Assembly: GCA_030628755.1 (NCBI GenBank) | Contig: DAOVQH010000160.1 | Location: forward strand, 1-6,096 | DNA length: 6,096 nucleotides | Direction: 5' to 3' | Origin: Candidatus Cloacimonadota bacterium | GTDB taxonomy: Bacteria > Cloacimonadota > Cloacimonadia > Cloacimonadales > TCS61 | Shown: positions 1 through 5,605 of the stretch, in pieces | How the letters are laid out: each line of letters opens with the position of its first letter | Position numbering within the stretch: the stretch's first letter is position 1 | Notes under the pieces: generated by a model | What the model was told of the DNA's origin: nothing | Databases searched by the model: none | What the model saw: only the letters and a program-made list of their open reading frames with translations | Made by a program: the position numbers and the translations under genes

Positions 1-577
1 CAATCTCAGCTGAATTTCTATCAATGCTTCTGTTTATTTTATTGATAATCACATTAGACGTATCAACAATGGATTGCAGGTTTTCCAAAAAACCCTCTTC
101 ATTAGTTATCCTGCTCAATATCGATTCAATTCCAAAAACTACTTCACTGAGTTCTGCTACTAACTTGGTGAGACCGAAATTCTTTTCTCCTTTTTGAATT
201 AACTCAAGATCGAGTATTTGCTCTTCTTCTCCCGGAATAATTTCAACAAGAACATCTCCCATTAAATTTGATTCCAGAATATAAAATTTAGTTCCTTTTC
301 GCAGCGGGAAATCAAGTTCAACCTGAAGGAGAATGATCACACCACCATCTTCTATTTTCAATTCCTTAACACGACCTTTCTTAACACCATGAACTGTAAC
401 TGTACTTCCAATTTCGATATTACCGGCATTTTTAAACTTCACTTTCAGGGGAGTGTATTTTCGGCTTTCCATAATCTCAGTGAACCAGGAGTAGCAAGCA
501 ATTAGTATAATTATTGCAATTATTGAGAATAATCCAACTTTGAACTCAATGCTTTTCTTATTTTGATAGAATTTCAT
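1..577 (-). CDS. mlaD: MlaD-family MCE-domain lipid transport protein, N-terminal part (runs off the left edge)
   Basis: The reading frame is open from an ATG at 577 to the window edge: 192 residues without a stop, C-terminus missing. Residues 1-13 are short and basic. Residues 14-32 form one hydrophobic segment (VGLFSIIAIIILIACYSWF), a likely inner-membrane anchor. Residues about 40-116 match an MCE domain: 'FKNAGNIEIGSTVTVHGVKKGRV', then a beta-rich stretch ending 'ESNLMGDVLVEIIPG'. The rest, residues 133-192, looks helical, as in MCE proteins that extend a helical barrel or needle. In known systems MCE subunits form a hexameric ring that carries phospholipids across the periplasm with the MlaE permease and MlaF ATPase. 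The SD AAGGAT lies at 584-589, 6 nt before the ATG. The gene follows mlaF by 28 nt and is probably co-transcribed with it. The family is clear; the exact substrate and direction of transport are not shown by the sequence. Confidence 0.87.
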   Translation of the reverse strand, partial: MKFYQNKKSIEFKVGLFSIIAIIILIACYSWFTEIMESRKYTPLKVKFKNAGNIEIGSTVTVHGVKKGRVKELKIEDGGVIILLQVELDFPLRKGTKFYILESNLMGDVLVEIIPGEEEQILDLELIQKGEKNFGLTKLVAELSEVVFGIESILSRITNEEGFLENLQSIVDTSNVIINKINRSIDRNSAEI

Positions 578-583
578 TATTAA

Positions 584-609
584 TCCTTAATAAGCCTAAG
601 GCTTATTAA
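584..609 (-). promoter_or_regulatory. Perfect hairpin over the mlaF stop, joined to the mlaD ribosome binding site
   Basis: Positions 587-596 (TTAATAAGCC) and 600-609 (GGCTTATTAA) are exact 10-bp inverted arms around a 3-nt loop. In the minus-strand transcript the stem covers the mlaF stop codon (608-606), and its last bases run into the mlaD Shine-Dalgarno AAGGAT (584-589). No U-tract follows, so it is not a typical intrinsic terminator. A role in setting mlaD translation relative to mlaF, or in RNA processing, is inference. Confidence 0.6.
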
Positions 610-1328
610 TTTCTACTTACAAACTTTTTCACATACTCTATATTATCATTTTTAAAATCATTATAAGTTCCGTCAAAGACAATTTTTTTATCATGTATCA
701 TCGCAATATTTCCCTCTATTCTTTGAATGCAGTGCAAATCATGAGTTACAATTATGGAGGTAACATTATACTTTCTGTAAAGTTTCAAGATTAAATTAAT
801 AATCTCATCTGCAATAATGGGATCAAGACCAGTAGTAGGCTCGTCATAGATTATATATTCAGGTTGAAGAATTATTGCTCTGGCAAGAGCAACACGCTTC
901 TTCATACCACCACTTAATTCAGCAGGCATTTTATAAAACGTGTCCGCAAGACCCACTAATTCGAGCTTTTCAAAAACAATTTTGGAAATTTCATCCTCCG
1001 GTAATTTACTGTGTTCCATCAAAGGTAATGCCACATTTTGATATACATTTAAAGAATCTAAAAGAGCTGACCCCTGAAATAACATTGCCAGCTTCCGTCT
1101 GGTTTTATTCAATTCCTTCCTGTTTAAAGAAAATACATTCACTCCATCAATTTGAATTTTACCTGAATCGGGTGTTATCAGCCCTTCGATAGATTTCATC
1201 AGGACACTTTTACCGCATCCGCTTTGACCTACTATAATTGTGATTTCATTCTTCGGAATTGTCAGGTTGATGTTCTCAAGAACCGTCTTTCCATTGAAAC
1301 TGACTATCAAATTTTTAACTTCAATCAC
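606..1328 (-). CDS. mlaF: MlaF-like ABC transporter ATP-binding protein (phospholipid/MCE transport)
   Basis: This 240-residue single-domain ABC ATPase is of usual MlaF length. It has Walker A GQSGCGKS (residues 34-41), a Q-loop FQGSALLDSLNV (84-95) of the type seen in MlaF proteins, signature LSGGMKKRVALARA (138-151), Walker B and D-loop IIYDEPTTGLDP (159-170) and switch histidine H196 in VTHD. All catalytic residues are present. It should power an MCE-type lipid transporter at the inner membrane, and the MCE gene immediately downstream supports this reading over a generic ABC importer. The start is GTG at 1328: the mtaB stop (1321-1323) lies inside it, giving an 8-nt overlap, and GAGGT lies 8 nt upstream, within mtaB. 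This suggests translational coupling to mtaB. No MlaE permease gene lies between it and either neighbour. Confidence 0.9.
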   Translation of the reverse strand: MIEVKNLIVSFNGKTVLENINLTIPKNEITIIVGQSGCGKSVLMKSIEGLITPDSGKIQIDGVNVFSLNRKELNKTRRKLAMLFQGSALLDSLNVYQNVALPLMEHSKLPEDEISKIVFEKLELVGLADTFYKMPAELSGGMKKRVALARAIILQPEYIIYDEPTTGLDPIIADEIINLILKLYRKYNVTSIIVTHDLHCIQRIEGNIAMIHDKKIVFDGTYNDFKNDNIEYVKKFVSRN

Positions 1329-2664
1329 TTAGTTTTACCTCTATACCATCAAACTTTTTGCAGGCAGGAAAGAAGTGTAAATATTTTTTTTTGAGAAACT
1401 CATTTCTTTTCAAATAAATTCTAATGTAATGGTCTGAAAGAGATGTCCAATAATTCTTAGTTTTCTTTTCGATTATTCCCCTCAGACCCACATTATTTTT
1501 GACAATATAATCCAGATACTCCTGCAATTTATCTCGAGAAAGCTCAATTAATTTTTTGCTTCTTTCTCTTATAATTTTACCATGAATATGTCCATTCATT
1601 TTTTCTGCTTTTGTTCCGGGTCTTTTTGAATATGGAAAAACATGGATATATGTGAAGTCCAATGAAGTAAGAAAGTTATGTGTTTTTGAAAATAGATCAT
1701 CTTTTTCACCGGGAAGACCCACAATAACATCGATACCAATAGCAACATCAGGGAGAATTTGCTTTATTTCCCGGATAACTTCTCTAAAATCCGCAGTAGA
1801 ATATTTCCTTCCCATTTTTGTTAGAAGTTCATCACAACCCACCTGGAGAGGAATATGAAAATGTGGGCATAATTTCTTACTTTCTTTGAAGAAGTCTAAA
1901 AGATCATCATCAAAAAGCTGAGGTTCAATGGAACTCAAACGGATCAATTTAACACCTTTGATTGCTTCAATATCCCAGAGTAGATGAGAAAGATAATATT
2001 TGTCCTTCTTATTTTCTCTGCTATAAAGCCCAAGATTTATACCACCTAAAACGAATTCTTTATATCCATTTTCAACTAATTTTTCAATTTGGAGTAAAAC
2101 ATTTTCTTTTTCCCTACTTCGTGGATTACCACGACCAAATGGTACAGCACAGTAAGCACAGAAATAATCACATCCATCCTGAATTTTTATAAAAGCTCGG
2201 GTTCTATCTATCATTGAAGTAGTAAAAAGCTCTTCAAACCCGGTTACCTTTGAAATATCTTGAAAATGAAAAGCATCAAGATTCGCGTCAACACACCAGT
2301 TATTGCAACGGGGCATACGGTTGATGCACTCCAAAATTTTTCCTTTTGAATTATTATCTATTATTAAATCAATATTACCCAGTTCTTTTATTTCTTCGTA
2401 ACTTCGTTGAGCATAACAGCCGGTAACAACTATTTTCACTGAGGGATTCACTTCCTTTCGCTTGATAGCTTTCCGAATAGCGTTTCTGCTTTTATAGTCT
2501 GTTCGGTTGGTTACAGTACAGGAGTTGATGATATAAACATCAGCAGGTTCATTATAATCCACAACCTGATAACCTGCATTTATAAAATCATCTACAATAC
2601 ATGCTGTTTCATATTGATTGACCTTGCAACCAAAGGTTATTGCAGCTATTGTTTTTCTAACCAC
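1321..2664 (-). CDS. mtaB: tRNA (N6-threonylcarbamoyladenosine-37 C2) methylthiotransferase MtaB
   Basis: This 447-residue radical-SAM methylthiotransferase should convert t6A to ms2t6A at position 37 of ANN-decoding tRNAs. The N-terminal UPF0004 domain supplies three cluster cysteines: C13 in TFGCKVNQYE, C49 in NSCTVTNR and C83 in TGCYAQ. The radical SAM CxxxCxxC motif is C165/C169/C172 in DGCDYFCAYCAVP. A TRAM-like C-terminal part (about 385-447) follows. 'TFGCKVNQYE' favours MtaB over MiaB or RimO. One oddity is V275 in HIPLQVGCDE, where relatives usually have serine. The only start upstream of the conserved N-terminus is GTG at 2664; the frame is closed by TAG at 2680-2682. That GTG lies inside a ladder repeat, with no visible Shine-Dalgarno. 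It is the first gene of a likely mtaB-mlaF-mlaD unit. Confidence 0.9.
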   Translation of the reverse strand: MVRKTIAAITFGCKVNQYETACIVDDFINAGYQVVDYNEPADVYIINSCTVTNRTDYKSRNAIRKAIKRKEVNPSVKIVVTGCYAQRSYEEIKELGNIDLIIDNNSKGKILECINRMPRCNNWCVDANLDAFHFQDISKVTGFEELFTTSMIDRTRAFIKIQDGCDYFCAYCAVPFGRGNPRSREKENVLLQIEKLVENGYKEFVLGGINLGLYSRENKKDKYYLSHLLWDIEAIKGVKLIRLSSIEPQLFDDDLLDFFKESKKLCPHFHIPLQVGCDELLTKMGRKYSTADFREVIREIKQILPDVAIGIDVIVGLPGEKDDLFSKTHNFLTSLDFTYIHVFPYSKRPGTKAEKMNGHIHGKIIRERSKKLIELSRDKLQEYLDYIVKNNVGLRGIIEKKTKNYWTSLSDHYIRIYLKRNEFLKKKYLHFFPACKKFDGIEVKLSD

Positions 2665-2723
2665 AAAGACACCAAGACACTAAGATATTCATTTTTATTT
2701 ATCACCAAAAAAGACACTAAGAC
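2661..2723 (-). repeat. Ladder repeat of the (CTTNGTGTC)n / CTTTGTGG type, minus-oriented, containing the mtaB start
   Basis: On the minus strand the stretch reads as short near-tandem blocks (CTTAGTGTC, TTGGTGTC, TTTGTGG). Two clusters, at 2661-2684 and 2703-2723, are separated by an AT-rich spacer. It belongs to the same family as the plus-oriented copies at 2903-2921, 3001-3026, 3092-3110 and 3142-3176. Such ladders occur in many bacterial genomes. The last block provides the GTG used as mtaB start. Confidence 0.75.
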
Positions 2724-2795
2724 AATTTCCGTTGGTTTAAATGTTCCAGGTTGAACCATTTCATTTCCATCAAATCGTCCCCGATTTACCATTAC

Positions 2796-2849
2796 CAGAC
2801 TGAGACAGTCTGACATAAACAATTCGTTCAACCGAGACGGTTGAACGAA
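2796..2849. repeat. Pair of perfect hairpins with the same AGA loop
   Basis: Hairpin A has arms CAGACTG (2796-2802) and CAGTCTG (2806-2812). Hairpin B has arms TTCGTTCAACCG (2823-2834) and CGGTTGAACGAA (2838-2849). Both close on AGA and share the tip pattern C-Y-GAGAC-R-G, although their lower stems are unrelated. A 10-nt spacer separates them. The octamer GGTTGAAC also occurs at 2749-2756, which suggests this element once extended further left. The function is unknown. Confidence 0.7.
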
Positions 2850-2902
2850 CAATAACTTACCACCAAAACTTAAAAAACAAATATTACAGAATTATTCTTT
2901 CC

Positions 2903-2921
2903 CTTTGTGCCTTCGTGGCTA
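2903..2921 (+). repeat. Ladder repeat copy, identical over 19 nt to the one at the aspS 3' end
   Basis: CTTTGTGCCTTCGTGGCTA occurs here and again, without a mismatch, at 3158-3176 inside the 3' end of aspS. An identical 19-mer 255 bp away, with diverged sequence between, points to recent copying or recombination. Confidence 0.8.
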
Positions 2922-2932
2922 TCTTCTCCGCT

Positions 2933-2980
2933 TGTTACTAAACTCCTGTTTAGTAACATTATTTCTCTTCAGGAGTTAGT
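2933..2980. repeat. TTAC/GTAA hairpin with an alternative downstream pairing partner
   Basis: Arms TGTTACTAAAC (2933-2943) and GTTTAGTAACA (2948-2958) pair perfectly over 11 bp around loop TCCT. Downstream, CAGGAGTTAGT (2970-2980) can instead pair with ACTAAACTCCTG (2937-2948), with one bulged base, so the two folds exclude each other. The first hairpin is a diverged copy of the first hairpin of the element at 5854-5906: 16 of 22 positions match and two stem pairs are exchanged in a compensatory way. Confidence 0.7.
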
Positions 2981-3000
2981 CTGCGTATTTTTCTTATCTT

Positions 3001-3110
3001 TGGGTGCTTTGTATCTTTGTGCCTTTGCCTGCCCCCTAAGGAAGAATGACCCCAGTTGGATAAAAAAATCCAACGGGGTAAACTGTATCGGGGTGTCTTC
3101 GTGGTAATTA
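3001..3110 (+). repeat. Ladder repeat apparently split by a 64-bp palindrome-bearing insert
   Basis: The left part, 3001-3027, ends ...TTTGTGCCTTTG. The right part, about 3092-3110, reads GTGTCTTCGTGGTAATT. Joined, they make a normal ladder repeat. The intervening 3028-3091 begins CCTGCC and contains a hairpin: CCCC (3050-3053), bulged A, GTTGGAT (3055-3061), an A6 loop, ATCCAAC (3068-3074), GGGG (3075-3078). That this is an insertion is inferred from the two flanks. As transcribed from the minus strand the hairpin has a U6 loop but no U-tract after it, so a terminator role for aspS is weak. Confidence 0.6.
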
Positions 3111-3138
3111 TTATCTTTTTTTGATATAGGTTTAAATT

Positions 3139-4944
3139 TCATTTCTCTTCTTTGTGCCTTTGTGCCTTCGTGGCTAATTCTATTCCCAATTCATCCAGTT
3201 GTTCTTTGGAAACTTTCGAAGGGGATTCACTCATCAGGTCAGCAGCTTGCAGGGTTTTGGGAAAGGCAATTACATCGCGTATGGATTCAGCTTTGCTCAT
3301 GATCATCACGATTCTATCGATACCCGGAGCAATACCACCATGAGGAGGAGTTCCATATCTGAGAGCATTAAGGAAAAAACCGAACTTCGTTTCCAGTTCT
3401 TCTTCGGAGAAACCCAGAACATCGAAAATCTTTTTCTGAACGTCCAATCTATGGCAACGAATACTTCCTGAAGATAATTCAACTCCATTGCAGACAAGGT
3501 CATAGAGTTGTCCTATAATTTTTCCGTAATCTTTTTCATTATCAAAATATTTCAAATGTTCTTCTTTTGGTAAAGTGAACATGTGATGTGCTGTTTCCCA
3601 TCTTTGTTCTTCATCATTATATTCAAAAAGCGGGAAATCTGTAATCCATAAAAAGTTATAAATATTATTATCATAAAGTTTAAGTTCTCTTCCTAAATGA
3701 TTTCTAATTTCAGCTAAAATTTTAAAAACCATTTTATCGGAATCTGCTACAAAGAGAACTAAGTCCCCATTCTTTGCGTCTGTCTTTTTTAGAATTCCCT
3801 TAACCTCATCTTCACTGAGAAATTTAGAAACTCCACCGGTAAATCCATTCTCCTCAACTTTGCAGTAAGCTAATCCTTTCCCTTCAAGATGTTTTGCAAT
3901 ATCAGTTAAACCATCGATTTGTTTCCTGGAAAAGTTTGCACAACCTTCTGCTACAATACAGCGCACACTTCCTCCAGATTCTATTGCAGATGCGAATACT
4001 TTAAATTCGGAATTCTTAAGCACGTCTGAAAGATTAATCAATTCCATTCCAAAGCGCGTATCGGGTTTATCTATGCCAAATCTTTCCATTGATTCTTTAT
4101 AGGATAATCGAGGAAATGGAATTTTTAGGTCAACATTGATAGTTTTTTTAAACACATACTTGAACATTTCTTCCATCACTGAAAAGATCTCATCTTGAGA
4201 AACAAAGCTCATTTCCAAATCTAGCTGTGTAAATTCTGGCTGTCTATCTGCACGAAGGTCTTCATCACGGAAACAGCGAGCAATCTGGAAGTAGCGATCA
4301 AATCCACCGATTATCAGAAGTTGTTTATATATCTGCGGAGATTGAGGAAGAGCAAAAAACTTTCCTTTGTGTATCCGGCTGGGAACCAGGTAATCACGAG
4401 CTCCCTCAGGTGTACTTTTCATCAGCATCGGGGTTTCAATCTCATAGAAATTATGTTTCGTAAGAAATTCGCGAAAGGCAAATACAATCTCGTGACGCAG
4501 CAGAATTATATCCTTTAATTTTTCTCTTCTCAAATCAAGATAGCGGTATTTCAAACGCAGGTCTTCTTCTGCTAAAATATTTTCATTTATTTGAACTGGC
4601 AAAGGTTCCGAATCATTTAAAATCAATAATTCTTCTGCATCAATTTCTATTTCACCGGTTGGCATTGCTCTGTTTATATTTTGTTTCTCTCTTTTTACAA
4701 CTTTCCCTATTACTGCGATTACATATTCATTCCTGAGTCGGTGAGCCTTTTTATGAATTTCCTTTTTCTCAGGTCTGAAAACTACCTGGACTAAACCTGA
4801 AACATCACGAAGGTCGATGAAAGTTAATCCACCAAGGTCACGACGACGGTGCACCCAGCCCATAACAGTTACTGTTTTACCAACGTTTATTACGCATAAA
4901 TTTTCTACAAAGTGACTTCTCTTATTTTTTCCAATAAAATCCAT
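3139..4944 (-). CDS. aspS: Aspartyl-tRNA synthetase, bacterial type
   Basis: This 601-residue class II synthetase activates aspartate with ATP and charges tRNA-Asp in the cytoplasm. The order is N-terminal OB-fold anticodon domain (about 15-110, GWVHRRRDLGGLTFIDLRD), linker, catalytic core with YEIETPMLMKSTPEGARDYL (168-185), motif 2 FRDEDLRADRQPEFTQLD (225-242), the bacterial GAD insertion (about 300-425), and motif 3 GIAPGIDRIVMI (537-548). L37 in RRRDLGG resembles the discriminating E. coli enzyme, but Q88 stands where E. coli appears to have lysine, so tRNA-Asn mischarging cannot be excluded. I chose the ATG at 4944: GGAAGG lies at 4955-4960 and the start precedes the conserved N-terminus. 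An in-frame ATG at 5028 would add 28 residues and lies upstream of the probable promoter. The last residues, ATKAQRHKEEK (591-601), and the stop are encoded by a ladder repeat; the family normally ends near DELGIEL. Confidence 0.95.
   Translation of the reverse strand: MDFIGKNKRSHFVENLCVINVGKTVTVMGWVHRRRDLGGLTFIDLRDVSGLVQVVFRPEKKEIHKKAHRLRNEYVIAVIGKVVKREKQNINRAMPTGEIEIDAEELLILNDSEPLPVQINENILAEEDLRLKYRYLDLRREKLKDIILLRHEIVFAFREFLTKHNFYEIETPMLMKSTPEGARDYLVPSRIHKGKFFALPQSPQIYKQLLIIGGFDRYFQIARCFRDEDLRADRQPEFTQLDLEMSFVSQDEIFSVMEEMFKYVFKKTINVDLKIPFPRLSYKESMERFGIDKPDTRFGMELINLSDVLKNSEFKVFASAIESGGSVRCIVAEGCANFSRKQIDGLTDIAKHLEGKGLAYCKVEENGFTGGVSKFLSEDEVKGILKKTDAKNGDLVLFVADSDKMVFKILAEIRNHLGRELKLYDNNIYNFLWITDFPLFEYNDEEQRWETAHHMFTLPKEEHLKYFDNEKDYGKIIGQLYDLVCNGVELSSGSIRCHRLDVQKKIFDVLGFSEEELETKFGFFLNALRYGTPPHGGIAPGIDRIVMIMSKAESIRDVIAFPKTLQAADLMSESPSKVSKEQLDELGIELATKAQRHKEEK
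3142..3176 (+). repeat. Ladder repeat forming the 3' end of aspS
   Basis: On the plus strand the stretch reads as CTCTTCTTTGTGC, CTTTGTGC and CTTCGTGGCTA blocks. It matches 2903-2921 exactly over 3158-3176. Read in the aspS frame it encodes ATKAQRHKEEK; the TGA stop is at its very edge (3139-3141). It has therefore become coding sequence. Confidence 0.8.
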
Positions 4945-4952
4945 TATTTTTT

Positions 4953-5006
4953 TTCCTTCCCAATTTCTTAGAAATGTGATATTTATTTTTAAGGTTTTTT
5001 TGTCAA
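4953..5006 (-). promoter_or_regulatory. Probable aspS promoter and ribosome binding site
   Basis: On the minus strand a perfect -35 hexamer TTGACA lies at 5006-5001. Seventeen nt further an AT-rich -10 region, AATATC (4983-4978), matches TATAAT only weakly. The SD GGAAGGA follows at 4960-4954, about 9 nt before the ATG at 4944. A short palindrome, ATTTCT/AGAAAT (4963-4975, 1-nt centre), sits between the -10 region and the SD and could be part of the leader. The strong -35 supports transcription starting near 4971, downstream of the longer alternative start at 5028. Confidence 0.45.
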
Positions 5007-5030
5007 TGGTTTGATAAAGTGGTTTCAAAT

Positions 5031-5116
5031 GTCATTCCCAATTTAATTGGGAATCTGTTTTTTTGATATTCATAGATTCCCTCTTCCGAGGGAATGACAA
5101 TGTCACAAGAATGACA
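5031..5116. repeat. ATTCCC/GGGAAT double-hairpin unit 1
   Basis: The left hairpin pairs ATTCCCAAT (5034-5042) with ATTGGGAAT (5046-5054), preceded by GTC. The right hairpin pairs ATTCCCTC (5076-5083) with GAGGGAAT (5088-5095), followed by GAC. GTCATTCCC at the left end and GGGAATGAC at the right make the whole unit an imperfect inverted repeat. A decayed half-unit tail, AATGTCACAAGAATGAC, follows to 5116. It resembles widespread ATTCCC-type repeats such as the Neisseria dRS3 family; I do not claim common origin. Confidence 0.85.
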
Positions 5117-5135
5117 AGAAAGAAAAAATGCTACT

Positions 5136-5246
5136 GTCATTCCCAACCTGCCTGCCAAGCCGAAGTTGTACGAAGGCTGGATTGGGAATCTCGTTTATCA
5201 TCATCATGGATTCCCGTTTTCACGGGAATGACAATGTCGCAGGAAT
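5136..5246. repeat. ATTCCC/GGGAAT double-hairpin unit 2, with a 35-bp insert in the left loop
   Basis: The left hairpin has arms ATTCCCAA (5139-5146) and TTGGGAAT (5182-5189). Between them is a 35-bp insert beginning CCTGCCTGCC, which itself folds (CCAAGCC near 5155-5161 with GGCTGG at 5175-5180). The right hairpin pairs ATTCCCGT (5210-5217) with ACGGGAAT (5222-5229), loop TTTC. A tail, AATGTCGCAGGAAT, reaches 5246, so the GIY-YIG stop codon (5247-5249) abuts the repeat. Confidence 0.85.
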
Positions 5247-5540
5247 CTAATCGAACCAGTCTTTTGCCAAATCTTTCCATTCTGGATTTTCTTTTTCGAT
5301 CAGTTCAATTTTCCATTTTCTATACCATTTTTTCATTCTTTTTTCATATTCTATAGCTGCAACAACGTCATCAGTTTCTTCATAATAAACCAATTTTGTA
5401 AGATTATACTTCTTTGTAAAACCATTAATTTGTTTATTCTTATGTTCATACATTCTTCTTTCCAGATCATTGGTGACACCAATGTATAGAGTGCCGTTCT
5501 TTTTGTTTGTCAGGATATAAACATAATATAATTTATTCAT
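5247..5540 (-). CDS. Small GIY-YIG nuclease-domain protein inside the palindrome cluster
   Basis: This 97-residue protein is essentially one GIY-YIG domain, of COG2827/UPF0213-like size. YVYILTN (residues 6-12) and LYIGVTN (18-24) are the paired GIY and YIG strands. NDLERRMYEHK (24-34) carries the conserved arginine and histidine. AIEYEKRMKKW (62-72) carries E66, the likely metal-binding glutamate. The C-terminal NPEWKDLAKDWF is typical of this subgroup. All expected catalytic residues are present, so a metal-dependent DNA (or RNA) endonuclease is plausible, but cellular roles of these small proteins are poorly known. The start is ATG at 5540 with AAAGGAA 3 nt upstream (close spacing). Direct copies of the ATTCCC hairpin lie just before the gene (5555-5583) and just after it (5208-5236). 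It has no coding neighbour within 300 bp on either side. UvrC is excluded by size. Confidence 0.9.
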   Translation of the reverse strand: MNKLYYVYILTNKKNGTLYIGVTNDLERRMYEHKNKQINGFTKKYNLTKLVYYEETDDVVAAIEYEKRMKKWYRKWKIELIEKENPEWKDLAKDWFD

Positions 5541-5554
5541 TCTTTCCTTTTATT

Positions 5555-5583
5555 AGATTCCCGTTTGCACGGGAATGACAATG
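5555..5583. repeat. Single ATTCCC hairpin upstream of the GIY-YIG gene (half unit 3)
   Basis: ATTCCCGT (5557-5564) pairs with ACGGGAAT (5569-5576), loop TTGC, followed by GACAATG. The 29 bp match 5208-5236 in the same orientation with only two differences (first base and one loop base). Unlike the other units it lacks a left-hand hairpin; the GIY-YIG gene occupies that place. In the transcript the hairpin would lie just 5' of the Shine-Dalgarno. Confidence 0.85.
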
Positions 5584-5605
5584 GAAATGTATAAAATAAT
5601 AATGT

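Larger units (their letters stand above)
2665..3138. other. 474-bp gene-free gap between mtaB and aspS, a mosaic of small repeats
   Basis: I see no credible gene here. The short open frames on either strand are made of repeat sequence. In order the gap holds: a minus-oriented ladder repeat; a weak hairpin (2734-2740 with 2751-2757, one G-U pair); hairpin AAATCG/CGATTT (2772-2777, 2782-2787) with loop TCCC; two AGA-loop hairpins (2796-2849); a plus-oriented ladder repeat; a TTAC...GTAA hairpin (2933-2958); and a ladder repeat split by a 64-bp insert holding a hairpin. The mtaB promoter should lie here, but I find no convincing -35/-10 pair. No canonical terminator for aspS is visible. Confidence 0.7.

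Noticed and set aside
1652..2192. Plus-strand open frames opposite mtaB
   Set aside because: They are antisense shadows of a gene with intact family motifs.
2646..2852. Minus-strand open frame of 68 codons upstream of and overlapping mtaB
   Set aside because: It is translated hairpin and ladder-repeat sequence, overlaps the mtaB start in another frame, has no Shine-Dalgarno and matches no family I know.
3050..3078. Intrinsic terminator for aspS
   Set aside because: The stem is good, but the T-run is in the loop and not after the stem on the minus strand; it sits inside an apparent insert about 60 nt past the stop.
2907..3107. Plus-strand open frame of 66 codons between mtaB and aspS
   Set aside because: It consists almost wholly of ladder repeat and its insert; such peptides are by-products of the repeat.
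4945..5028. Longer AspRS with 28 extra N-terminal residues
   Set aside because: The extension covers the probable TTGACA promoter, is unlike AspRS N-termini, and the ATG at 4944 has its own SD.
5063..5356. Plus-strand open frame of 97 codons
   Set aside because: It runs through ATTCCC repeat units and then antisense through the well-supported GIY-YIG gene.
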